Shown: positions 7,843-14,955, counted from the first letter of the stretch. The stretch: DNA of 17,303 nt from an uncultured Lysobacteraceae bacterium (GCA_946482565.1 CAMLSB010000025.1:1-17303), one strand, 5' to 3'. A program made the numbers and translations. The notes: generated by a model from the sequence alone, not told the origin.

Positions 7843-8624
7843 GCGATCCGGCTGCGCCGACGGCTTCAACGGCCTCGAGGGCTTCGACGCTGCAGGCGCC
7901 CGCGCGCCGCCGCGCGCTCGTCACCGGCGGCAGCGGCGACATCGGCGGCGCGATCTGCCGCAGGCTCGCCGCCGACGGGCTGCACGTCGTCGTGCATGGC
8001 AACGCCAACGCCGCGCGCGCCGAAGCCGTCGCCGCCGCGATCAACGCGGCCGGCGGCAGTGCCGAAGCCGTCGCCTTCGACGTGGCCGACAGCGACGTTG
8101 CCCATGCCGCCATCGACGCGCTGCTGCGCGACGGCCCGCTGCACGTGCTCGTCAACAACGCCGGCATCCACGACGACGCGCCGCTCGCCGGCATGACGGA
8201 CGCGCAGTGGAAGCGCGTCGTCGACGTCTCCCTGCACGGCTTCTTCCACGTGACCCAGCCGCTGCTGCTGCCGATGGCACGCGCCCGCTTCGGCCGCATC
8301 GTCAGCATCTCCAGCGTCGCCGCGGTGCTCGGCAACCGGGGCCAGGCGAACTACGCCGCGGCGAAGTCCGCGCTGCACGGCGCCACGCGCTCGCTGGCGC
8401 GAGAAATGGCCGGGCGTGGCATCACCGCGAACGTGGTCGCGCCGGGCGTGATCGCAGGCGCGATGGCCGCGGAAGCCTTCCCGCCGGAACTCGTGAAGCA
8501 CCTCGTACCCGCGGGCCGCGCCGGCACGCCGGACGAAGTCGCCGCGCTGGTCGCGTTCCTGTGTTCCGACGTGGCCGGCTACATCAACGGCCAGGTCATC
8601 GGCATCAACGGCGGCATGGGCTGA
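7839..8624 (+). CDS. FabG-like 3-ketoacyl-ACP reductase (short-chain dehydrogenase) of the APE pathway
   Basis: NADPH-dependent short-chain dehydrogenase (261 residues) expected to reduce the 3-keto group after each condensation. The Rossmann nucleotide motif TGGSGDIG is at 29-36, NNAG at 106-109, and the catalytic set is S159 (SISSVA), Y172 and K176 (YAAAK). The PGVIAGAM segment and C-terminal NGQVIGINGGMG are typical of FabG. The first 20 residues are an Ala/Ser/Thr-rich extension not usual in FabG. Start ATG 7839 has AAGGAGGAG 4 nt upstream and overlaps the preceding stop. Last gene of the plus-strand operon; only 33 nt separate it from the convergent glycosyltransferase. It is probably the APE-specific (ApeQ-type) reductase rather than housekeeping FabG, by context. 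Confidence 0.92.
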   Translation: MSDPAAPTASTASRASTLQAPARRRALVTGGSGDIGGAICRRLAADGLHVVVHGNANAARAEAVAAAINAAGGSAEAVAFDVADSDVAHAAIDALLRDGPLHVLVNNAGIHDDAPLAGMTDAQWKRVVDVSLHGFFHVTQPLLLPMARARFGRIVSISSVAAVLGNRGQANYAAAKSALHGATRSLAREMAGRGITANVVAPGVIAGAMAAEAFPPELVKHLVPAGRAGTPDEVAALVAFLCSDVAGYINGQVIGINGGMG

Positions 8625-8654
8625 GCCGGCGACGATCCGCCGCCGGGCGCCGGC
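8625..8654. terminator. Weak GC hairpin between convergent pigment operons
   Basis: GCCGGCG at 8625-8631 pairs with CGCCGGC at 8648-8654 (7-bp stem, 16-nt loop), filling almost the whole 33-nt space between the ketoreductase stop and the glycosyltransferase stop. No T-tract on either strand. Hairpins of this kind arise often by chance in DNA this GC-rich, so a bidirectional terminator role is only possible. Confidence 0.25.
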
Positions 8655-8657
8655 GCG

Positions 8658-9521
8658 TCAGCCGCGCTGCGGTTGCAGCGTGGCGGCGAACTCGCCGTCC
8701 GGATCGTCGATCACCGGCGGGTTGGCGCGGATCTCGCGATACACCGCGGGCAGCCCGCCATGGCGCACCGCCTGCAGCACGATGTGGCTGGTGATCCGCC
8801 ACAGGTCGCGCAAGGGCCGGAAATGGCTGGCGCGGAACTGTTCCTGCGAATGCACGCTCTTGTAGCGCGACTCGATCGGCACCGACACGCAGCGCACGCC
8901 GAGGCGCCGCGAGGCCGAGATCATGATCTGCGCCTCGAACACGAAGTCCTCGCCGGGCACGTCCTCCAGCGCGGCGACCACGGCCGGATACAGGCGCTGG
9001 CCGCTCTGGCTGTCGGCCACCTGGTAACCGGTGCCCCAGGCCAGGCCCCAGTCGCCGAATTCGTTCGCGAGACGGCGCAGCAGCGGCTTCTGCGAGCGAC
9101 GGCGCAAGCGGGCGCCGATCACCACGCAGCCCGGGTGCCGGTTTGCCGCCGCGAGCAGGCGCGGGATGTCGGCGCCGGAATGCTGCCCGTCGCCGTCCAT
9201 GGTCGCGACCGCGCGCGCGCCCTGGCGCAGCGCCTCGCGGAAGCCATCGCGCAGCGAGGCGCCCTTGCCGAGTCGCGTCGCGTGCCGCAGCAGCGTCACC
9301 GGCAAGCCTGCCAGTTGCGCGATGGTGTCATCGTCGGAGCCGTCGTCCACCACGATCACGTTCGGGCATTCGGCCAGCGCGCCCTCGACCACGCCGCGGA
9401 TGCGCAGCGCTTCGTTGAGCGCGGGGATGACCACGGCGATGTCGCCGCGGTCCAGCGGCATCCGGTCGATGGGCGCGCGGGCGACCGGCGTGCGATTGGG
9501 GGACGAGGCAGCGTCATCCAT
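8658..9521 (-). CDS. Family 2 glycosyltransferase (DPM1/polyprenyl-phosphate type) of the pigment cluster
   Basis: A 287-residue GT-A fold glycosyltransferase, expected to transfer a sugar from a nucleotide donor to a lipid carrier or to the polyene lipid. N-terminal VVIPALNEALRI (30-41) and VIVVDDGSDDDT (55-66) form the nucleotide-binding part; the metal-binding DXD is D109-G-D111 in ATMDGDGQH. LGKGASLRDGF (84-94) is typical of dolichyl-phosphate-mannose-synthase-like enzymes. No membrane anchor is evident. Xanthomonadin clusters carry such a GT2 gene; the acceptor is not known from sequence. Third gene of the minus-strand operon; its ATG (9521) lies 8 nt inside the preceding gene's end (ATGGATGA). 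Internal ATG M21 (MPLDRGD) is an alternative start that would remove a Pro/Ala-rich leader. Confidence 0.88.
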   Translation of the reverse strand: MDDAASSPNRTPVARAPIDRMPLDRGDIAVVIPALNEALRIRGVVEGALAECPNVIVVDDGSDDDTIAQLAGLPVTLLRHATRLGKGASLRDGFREALRQGARAVATMDGDGQHSGADIPRLLAAANRHPGCVVIGARLRRRSQKPLLRRLANEFGDWGLAWGTGYQVADSQSGQRLYPAVVAALEDVPGEDFVFEAQIMISASRRLGVRCVSVPIESRYKSVHSQEQFRASHFRPLRDLWRITSHIVLQAVRHGGLPAVYREIRANPPVIDDPDGEFAATLQPQRG

Positions 9522-10299
9522 GGGCGATCTCCACGCGCAGGGCACGACCCGGCCCGGCATCCAGCTGAAGGAGGTCCACGCCGGAGGCGAGGGCCTGGAA
9601 CAGGGGCAGCATGGGCGCCATCGCGTTAGCGCCGAGTCGTTGCGCCAGCGGGCCGGACGGTGCCGGAGCGGTCGCATCCACGAAGGTGCCTCGCAGGCGC
9701 GGCAGGTGCGGGTCCGCGTTCCGCGACAACACCAGCGCGCCGCCGAGCAGGCCTTCGCTGGGCGACACCGCGGCGAGCGGGCCGGCCGAGGGCGCGTCGT
9801 ACGCGACCAGCAGGACCCGCGACGCGCCTGTTCCGAGTTGCGACATCGCCTCGACCAGACCCTGCGCGAACGTCGCGCCGAAGCTGCTGATCGCGGTCGC
9901 CGGCGCGTGGCTGCCCGTCCCGATGGTCCAGTAACCGGCCGCCGCGTTGTGCACCGAGTTGTGGAAGCGCGTGGGCGACAGCGCGGTCGGGTCGGTGGCG
10001 AGCGTCGAGCAGATGTAGTCGGTGATGCCGAGGTCGCCGTGCGTCGACGCGAACACCGACGGCAACAGCGCCGGATCGGCGCCTGCGGCGCGGCACGCGG
10101 CCAGCGCCGCTTCGAGCGCGACCGCGACGCTGGCCGGCGCGCGCCGGCGTTCGTTTGCAGGCAGCAGTTCCGGCGACGGCCGCGAAGGCGCGTCGGCGGG
10201 CAGCGCACCCGTCGCCACGAAGGCGCGCGCCGCCTCCCACGACGGCAGCCCGTCCGCCCAGAACCCGATGCCTTCCACGTGGGCGACGAGGCGGGTCAT
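9514..10299 (-). CDS. Truncated beta-ketoacyl synthase-like chain-length factor (ApeC-like)
   Basis: A 261-residue protein of the beta-ketoacyl synthase N-terminal-like family (Ketoacyl-synt_2 type), which corresponds to only the first half of a ketosynthase. Such proteins pair with the full ketosynthase in APE type II PKS systems as a chain-length-factor partner. The family block SPTRFHNSVHNAAAGYW is at 108-124. Where the partner ketosynthase has its nucleophile (TACSSS), this one reads TAISSF (135-140) with I137 at the cysteine position, so it cannot form the acyl-enzyme itself. ATG 10299 overlaps the ketosynthase stop (ATGA at 10296-10299), strong evidence for a stoichiometric pair. Its stop is overlapped by the glycosyltransferase start. 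Confidence 0.87.
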   Translation of the reverse strand: MTRLVAHVEGIGFWADGLPSWEAARAFVATGALPADAPSRPSPELLPANERRRAPASVAVALEAALAACRAAGADPALLPSVFASTHGDLGITDYICSTLATDPTALSPTRFHNSVHNAAAGYWTIGTGSHAPATAISSFGATFAQGLVEAMSQLGTGASRVLLVAYDAPSAGPLAAVSPSEGLLGGALVLSRNADPHLPRLRGTFVDATAPAPSGPLAQRLGANAMAPMLPLFQALASGVDLLQLDAGPGRALRVEIAHG

Positions 10300-11510
10300 C
10301 GGCCCGTCTCGAACAGTAGCGAGCAGTTGTTGCCGCCGAAGCCGAAGGAATTGTTCATCGCGTAGCGCACCGGACGCTCGGCGTTGTCGAAGCGGATCTG
10401 CGGGCCGCAGGCCGGATCCGGCGTGGTGCTGTTGAGCGTGCCCGGCAACATCCCGTCGCGCAGGGCCAGCAATGCGAACACCGATTCGACGATGCCGGCG
10501 GCACCGAGCGTATGCCCGGTCCAGCCCTTGGTCGAACCGGCGTGCAGGGACGCCGGGAACAGCGCCGCCACTGCGCGCGCCTCGACGGCGTCGTTCGCCG
10601 GCGTCGCGGTGCCGTGCAGGTTGAGGTAGCCCACCTTGCCCGGCGCGATGCCCGCGCGGTCGAGGGCTGCCTGCATCGCCAGGCGCGCGCCGAGGCCTTC
10701 CGGATGCGGCGAAGACATGTGGTACGCGTCGCTCGACTCGCCGTAGCCGCACAGCGTTGGCGCGTCCTCGCGGGGCCGCGCGCGCTCGAGGATGGCGAAG
10801 CCGCCGGCCTCGCCGAGCGAAAGGCCATCGCGCGCGACGTCGAACGGGCGGCACGGCTCGCGCGAAACGAGCCCGAGCGAGTTGAAGCCGAACAGCACGC
10901 TGCCGCACAGGGTGTCTACGCCACCGACCAGCGCCGCGTCGGCGATGCCGGCGTGGATCAGGCGCGCAGCCTGCGCGAACACCTTCGCGCTCGAGGAGCA
11001 CGCGGTCGCGACCGTCACGCAGGGTCCGAGCAGCTGCGTGGCCGCCTGCACGAAGCCGCCGAGCGAATGCGGCGTATGCAATTGCGGCGGCAGCAGGTCC
11101 GGCGGGAAGGCGCCGTCCGCGTCGAGGCGCGTGTACGCTTCCTCGGTCGCGCCGATGCTCGACGTCGAGGTGCCGACCACGATCGCCACGCGCGCCGCGC
11201 CATGGCGTTCGCGCAGCAGCGCGATCGCCCCGGGCAGGCCGTCCTGCTGCAGCGCGAGCCAGGCCAGGCGGTTGTTGCGGCAATCCCACCGAGCCCATTG
11301 CGCGGGCAAGGGCGCGTCCTCGAGCCCGTCGACCCGGCCGATCCAGGTCTCCAGCGCCGGCGCGGCCTCGAAATCGTTGCGGCGCAGCCCGCCCCGCCGT
11401 CCGCGCAGCGCCTCCAGCTGCATGGCGCAGCCGCGCCCGAGGGCGGTGGTGGCGGTGAAGGCGCGGATCGCGAGTGGCGGCAAGGGCGGCGGGTTCGTCG
11501 CGGGCGACAA
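10296..11510 (-). CDS. Beta-ketoacyl-ACP synthase of the APE type II PKS (ApeO/FabF-like), probable TTG start
   Basis: Condensing enzyme that extends the ACP-bound aryl-polyene chain. With the start used here it has 404 residues, normal for FabF-type enzymes. The catalytic triad is visible: nucleophile C171 in VATACSSSAK, H299 in NLHGTATPANDAVEA and H333 in STKGWTGHTLGAAG; GFGGNN is near the C-terminus (390-395). No in-frame ATG lies before the conserved PPLAIRAFTATTALGRG strand; the first ATG (residue 30 here) would delete it. TTG 11510 is preferred because GGA lies about 9 nt upstream and a TATACT -10 box 50 nt upstream; TTG 11483 is an alternative. It heads the minus-strand operon KS-CLF-GT2 and is divergent from the peptidase gene. 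An upstream extension to 11630 shows no family sequence. Confidence 0.9.
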   Translation of the reverse strand: MSPATNPPPLPPLAIRAFTATTALGRGCAMQLEALRGRRGGLRRNDFEAAPALETWIGRVDGLEDAPLPAQWARWDCRNNRLAWLALQQDGLPGAIALLRERHGAARVAIVVGTSTSSIGATEEAYTRLDADGAFPPDLLPPQLHTPHSLGGFVQAATQLLGPCVTVATACSSSAKVFAQAARLIHAGIADAALVGGVDTLCGSVLFGFNSLGLVSREPCRPFDVARDGLSLGEAGGFAILERARPREDAPTLCGYGESSDAYHMSSPHPEGLGARLAMQAALDRAGIAPGKVGYLNLHGTATPANDAVEARAVAALFPASLHAGSTKGWTGHTLGAAGIVESVFALLALRDGMLPGTLNSTTPDPACGPQIRFDNAERPVRYAMNNSFGFGGNNCSLLFETGR

Positions 11511-11560
11511 GCAAGGGATCCGATGGAGGGAAAGGACGGCCCGGAACTGCGGCTGGCTTG

Positions 11561-11566
11561 AGTATA
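11561..11566 (-). promoter_or_regulatory. Candidate -10 element of the KS-CLF-GT2 operon
   Basis: TATACT on the minus strand matches five of six bases of the -10 consensus and is preceded by TGGC. With a 16-nt spacer the -35 would be CTGGCC (three of six). The predicted start near 11553 gives a leader of about 43 nt to TTG 11510. Confidence 0.5.
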
Positions 11567-11665
11567 GCCAGCGCCAACGTGAGGCCAGCGTGGCGTCCGC
11601 GCGCGCGATCCCGGGAACCCGGCGGAGCAAACCAATTGCACGGGTCCCCCGGCCCGGACCGCTGC

Positions 11666-11671
11666 TAGCAT
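11666..11671 (+). promoter_or_regulatory. Candidate -10 element of the S9 peptidase gene
   Basis: TAGCAT preceded by TGC (extended -10-like) lies 42 nt before ATG 11714; predicted start near 11678. This start excludes the in-frame GTG at 11681 as a practical initiation site, supporting ATG 11714, which has GGGGA at 11701-11705, 8 nt upstream. No strong -35 is seen. Confidence 0.4.
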
Positions 11672-11678
11672 GCGGGGG

Positions 11679-11697
11679 CGGTGCGCCGTCCGCACCG
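11679..11697 (+). promoter_or_regulatory. 5' stem-loop at the predicted peptidase mRNA start
   Basis: CGGTGCG (11679-11685), a 5-nt loop CCGTC, then CGCACCG (11691-11697) form a perfect 7-bp stem. It would sit at the extreme 5' end of the transcript from the TAGCAT promoter, just before the GGGGA ribosome-binding site. Terminal hairpins of this kind can slow 5'-end-dependent mRNA decay; that role is inferred. Confidence 0.35.
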
Positions 11698-11713
11698 ATC
11701 GGGGACCTTCCGC

Positions 11714-14041
11714 ATGCATTCGAGCACCGCGCGGCGCCTGCCCGGCGCCCTCCTGGCCGTCCTGGCGCTGGCCGCCACGCCCACCATCGCCTCCGCGTCC
11801 GGCCGCACCCTGGCCGATGCCGACTATGCCCGTGCCGAAAGCTTCCTCGGCAACAACGCCGGTCCGCTGGTGGACCATGCGGTGACCCGCGTGACCTGGC
11901 TGGGCGACGACCGCTTCTGGTATCGCGACCACGACGCCAGCGGCGACCATTTCATGGTGATGGGCATCGGCCAGGGCGCGAAGCCCGCCACCGCCTTCGA
12001 CCACGCCCGACTCGCCGAGGCGCTGTCGAAGGCCACCGGCAAGCCGGTGAAGGCCGACAAGCTGCCGGTCACCAGCTTCACCGTCGCCGCCGATGGCGGT
12101 TACGCGATCAGCACGCGCGGCAAGGATTACCTCTGCGACGCGGCGCTCAAGGCCTGCGCCGAATCCACGGCCAAGGGCGGCGACGAGCCCGGCGTGCGTT
12201 CCCCGGACGACAAGTCCGAAGCCTTCGTGCGCGACTGGAACCTGTGGGTGCGCGACGTCGCGACCGGCAAGGAAACCCAGCTCACCCGCGACGGCACGAC
12301 CGACTACGGCTACGCCACCGACAACGCCGGCTGGGTCCACAGCGACCGCGCGATCGTGCTGTGGTCGCCGGATTCCAAGCGCATCGCCACCTTCCAGCAG
12401 GACCAGCGCAAGACCGGCTCGATGACGCTCGTGTCCACGAAGGTCGGCCACCCGGACGTGCAGACCTGGAAGTACCCGTTCGTCGGCGACAAGGACATCA
12501 CCATGATCGAGCGCGTCATCGTCGACGCGTCGACCGGCAAGGTGCTGCGCCTGAAGATGCCGCCGGACCAGCACCGCTCCACCCAGTGCGACGACGTCAG
12601 CTGCTTCGGCGGCTGGGAGGACGTGCAGTGGGCGCCCGATGCGAAGACGCTCGCGTTCGTGTCCAGCTCGCGCGACCACAAGGACGCGTGGCTGAAGATC
12701 GCCGACACGTCCACCGGCGCGATCCGCGAGGTGATGCACGAGCACGTGCCGACCTGGTTCGAGAGCGGCATCGATGCGATCAACTGGCGCTACCTCGCGA
12801 AGAGCGGCGAGATCCTGTGGTGGAGCCAGCGCACCAACTGGGGCGAGCTGTACCTCTACGACGCGGCGACCGGCAAGCTGAAGCATGCGGTGACCAGCGG
12901 CGACGGCAACGTCGCCGAGGTGGTGCGCGTCGATGAGCCCTCGCGCACCGTGTGGTTCACCGGCACCGGCCGCACCGCCGGACTCGATCCGTACTACCAG
13001 CAGCTGTTCAAGGTCTCGCTCGACGGCGGCGCCCCGGTGCTGCTGACGCCGGAGCCGGCCAACCACACGATCACGCTGTCGCCGGACGGCAAGCATTTCG
13101 TCGATTCCTGGTCGACGCCGGTCGAACCGCAGGTCGCGGTGCTGCGCGATTCGAACAGCGGCGCCACCGTCGCGCCGATCGCCACCGCCGACATTTCGCG
13201 CCTGAAGGCCGCCGGCTGGGTGCCGCCCGTGCAGTTCACGGTGAAGGCGCGCGACGGCAAGACCGACCTCTACGGCCTGATGTTCAAGCCGACGAACTTC
13301 GATGCGTCGAAGAAGTATCCGGTCGTCGATTACGTGTATCCCGGCCCGCAGGTGGGTTCGGTCGGCAGCCGCAGCTTCAGCCCGGCGCGCGGCGACCACC
13401 AGGCGCTCGCAGAACTCGGCTTCATCGTCGTGCTGATCGACGGCATGGGCACGCCTTACCGCTCCAAGGCCTTCCACGACGGCTACGCCGGCGACGTCGC
13501 CGACAACACGCTGCCCGACCAGGTCGCGGGCCTGAAGGAACTCGGCGCGCGCAACCCGTGGATGGACCTCGGCCGCATCGGCATCTGGGGCCACTCCGGC
13601 GGCGGCAACGCCACCGCGGGCGCGATGTTCCATTACCCGGACTTCTTCAAGGTCGGCTGGGCGGAAAGCGGCAACCACGAGAACCGCAACTACGAGGACG
13701 ACTGGGCGGAGAAGTGGCAGGGCCTGCTCGAGACCAAGGCCGACGGCACGACCAACTACGACACCCAGGCCAACTGGAAGTACGCGAAGAACCTGAAGGG
13801 CAAGCTGATGCTCACGCACGGCCTGCTGGACGACAACGTGCCGCCGTCCAGCACGTTGCTGGTGGTCGACGCGCTGATCAAGGCCAACAAGGACTTCGAC
13901 CTGATCCTGCTGCCGAACGCGCGCCACGGCTACGGCATGGATTCGTACTACATCATGCGCCGGCGCTGGGACTACTTCGTGCGCAACCTCGCGGGCGACA
14001 CGCCGCCCGACGAGTACCGGATCGCGCCGCCGCAGATGTAA
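11714..14041 (+). CDS. Exported S9 family (dipeptidyl-peptidase-IV-like) serine peptidase
   Basis: A 775-residue secreted or periplasmic prolyl-oligopeptidase-family enzyme. A signal peptide occupies residues 1-29 (RR at 7-8, hydrophobic 11-21, cleavage near ASA/SG). A DPP-IV-type beta-propeller follows (about 60-530; WSPDSKRIATF and LSPDGKHFVDSW blades), then an alpha/beta-hydrolase domain. The catalytic triad is visible: S628 in WGHSGGGN, D706 in HGLLDDNVPP and H738 in NARHGYG, with spacing almost identical to human DPP4 (630/708/740). The Glu-Glu pair that anchors the substrate N-terminus in true DPP4 is not seen ahead of the WSPDSK blade (NAGWVHSDRAIVLWSPD), so dipeptidyl-peptidase activity is uncertain. 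ATG 11714 is chosen by ribosome-binding site, promoter and signal peptide. Single gene, followed by a terminator. Confidence 0.93.
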   Translation: MHSSTARRLPGALLAVLALAATPTIASASGRTLADADYARAESFLGNNAGPLVDHAVTRVTWLGDDRFWYRDHDASGDHFMVMGIGQGAKPATAFDHARLAEALSKATGKPVKADKLPVTSFTVAADGGYAISTRGKDYLCDAALKACAESTAKGGDEPGVRSPDDKSEAFVRDWNLWVRDVATGKETQLTRDGTTDYGYATDNAGWVHSDRAIVLWSPDSKRIATFQQDQRKTGSMTLVSTKVGHPDVQTWKYPFVGDKDITMIERVIVDASTGKVLRLKMPPDQHRSTQCDDVSCFGGWEDVQWAPDAKTLAFVSSSRDHKDAWLKIADTSTGAIREVMHEHVPTWFESGIDAINWRYLAKSGEILWWSQRTNWGELYLYDAATGKLKHAVTSGDGNVAEVVRVDEPSRTVWFTGTGRTAGLDPYYQQLFKVSLDGGAPVLLTPEPANHTITLSPDGKHFVDSWSTPVEPQVAVLRDSNSGATVAPIATADISRLKAAGWVPPVQFTVKARDGKTDLYGLMFKPTNFDASKKYPVVDYVYPGPQVGSVGSRSFSPARGDHQALAELGFIVVLIDGMGTPYRSKAFHDGYAGDVADNTLPDQVAGLKELGARNPWMDLGRIGIWGHSGGGNATAGAMFHYPDFFKVGWAESGNHENRNYEDDWAEKWQGLLETKADGTTNYDTQANWKYAKNLKGKLMLTHGLLDDNVPPSSTLLVVDALIKANKDFDLILLPNARHGYGMDSYYIMRRRWDYFVRNLAGDTPPDEYRIAPPQM

Positions 14042-14056
14042 CCAGAAACGCTGTCA

Positions 14057-14143
14057 GCCGCAGATTTCACAGATCTAGAAGGATTTGGCCCAGGAACCTC
14101 AAAACTCCCGGGCCAATCTTTTTTCATCTGTGGAATCTGTGGC
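14057..14143. repeat. Nested imperfect palindrome between convergent genes, possible dispersed intergenic repeat
   Basis: Outer arms GCCGCAGATTTCACAGAT (14057-14074) and ATCTGTGGAATCTGTGGC (14126-14143) are inverted repeats matching at 16 of 18 positions. Inside them lies a second hairpin (14082-14118) with a T6 run. The arms also contain an internal direct repeat of ATCTGTG/GATCTGT type. The element is clearly more AT-rich than the flanking genes. Such CAGATT(T/C)CACAGAT palindromes look like dispersed extragenic repeats, but only one copy is in this window. Confidence 0.6.
14082..14124 (+). terminator. Intrinsic terminator of the S9 peptidase gene
   Basis: GATTTGGCCC-AGG on the left pairs with CTCCCGGGCCAATC on the right (one bulged T, one mismatch; loop about AACCTCAAAA), followed directly by six T residues at 14119-14124. 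This is a textbook rho-independent layout 40 nt after the peptidase stop, functional on the plus strand; the minus strand has no T-run after the stem. Confidence 0.75.
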
Positions 14144-14160
14144 AGCTTTAGCCGTTGCTT

Positions 14161-14865
14161 CTACGGTTTCTGGCCGAAGAGGATCTTCCTCTCGGCGTCG
14201 GAGAGCGGCTGGCCCGCGGCGGGGTTCACGGTCTTCGCGAGCGCGTAGGCGCGCTTCGCAGCGGGACGTGCGGCGATCGCGGCGTGCCAGCGGCGCACGT
14301 CCGGGAAGGGCTCGAGGTCGAGCGGCGCCTTGTCGTACGGGCTGATCCACGGATGGCAGGCCATGTCGGCGATGCCGTAGTCGCCGGCGATGAACTCGCG
14401 GCCGCGCAGGTGCTTGTCCAGAACGCCGAGCAGGCGCATGGATTCGTTGCGATAGCGGTCCTGCGCGTAAGGGATCCGTTCCGGCGCATAGACGCTGAAA
14501 TGGCCGTGCTGGCCCGTCATCGGCCCCAGCCCCGCGGCCTGCCAGAACAGCCATTGCAGCGCCTCGCAGCGGCCGCGCAGGTCGACCGGCAGGAAGCGCC
14601 CGGTCTTCTCGGCGAGGTACTGCAGGATCGCGCCCGACTCGAAGACCGCGAGCGGCCCGCCGCCATCGGCGGGCGCATGGTCGACCAGCGCCGGCATCTT
14701 GTTGTTGGGCGAGATCGCCAGGTAGGCCGGTTCGAACTGCGCGCCCTTGCCGATGTCGACGGGAATGATGCGGTACGGCTGCGCTGCGCCGGCCTCGACC
14801 AGCTCTTCCAGTAGCAGCGTGATCTTGTGGCCGTTCGGCGTGGGCCAGTAATACAGGTCGAGCAT
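14161..14865 (-). CDS. yfcG: Nu-class glutathione S-transferase, YfcG-like disulfide-bond reductase
   Basis: A 234-residue cytoplasmic thioredoxin-fold protein closely resembling E. coli YfcG, a nu-class GST with glutathione-dependent disulfide reductase activity. The family N-terminus is clear: YYWPTPNGHKITLLLEE, with T9 and N11 at the glutathione-contact positions, then SPNNKMPALVDHAPADGG and the FESGAILQYLAEKTG segment (thioredoxin-like domain), and LQWLFWQAAGLGPM plus GIADMACHPW in the all-helical domain. About 20 residues longer than YfcG, mainly at the C-terminus. AGGAA lies 5 nt before ATG 14865 and TAGGCT at 14892-14897 (minus strand) is a possible -10. Convergent with the peptidase gene, divergent from the YqhA-like gene. 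No link to the pigment cluster is evident. Confidence 0.93.
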   Translation of the reverse strand: MLDLYYWPTPNGHKITLLLEELVEAGAAQPYRIIPVDIGKGAQFEPAYLAISPNNKMPALVDHAPADGGGPLAVFESGAILQYLAEKTGRFLPVDLRGRCEALQWLFWQAAGLGPMTGQHGHFSVYAPERIPYAQDRYRNESMRLLGVLDKHLRGREFIAGDYGIADMACHPWISPYDKAPLDLEPFPDVRRWHAAIAARPAAKRAYALAKTVNPAAGQPLSDAERKILFGQKP

Positions 14866-14955
14866 GGCGATTCCTGCGACGCGGGCCTCCCAGCCTAGCG
14901 CGAAGCGGCCGGCACCGTTTACGCTGCGGCTTCATCCGCTGCCAGCGCCCCCCGC

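Noticed and set aside
11511..11630. N-terminal extension of the ketosynthase to 11630
   Set aside because: It crosses the TATACT promoter and encodes no KS-like residues.
11681..11713. In-frame GTG start for the S9 peptidase
   Set aside because: It lies within 3 nt of the predicted transcription start, inside a stem-loop, and would add residues in front of a good signal peptide.
11015..13927. 970-codon minus-strand open frame opposite the peptidase and into the KS gene
   Set aside because: Composition is His/Arg/Val/Gly-rich without motifs, and it spans two real genes and their divergent promoters; a reading-frame shadow.
14918..14930. TTTACGCT as a promoter for the YqhA-like gene
   Set aside because: Only three of six consensus bases and no -35; mentioned in the gene entry but not called as a feature.
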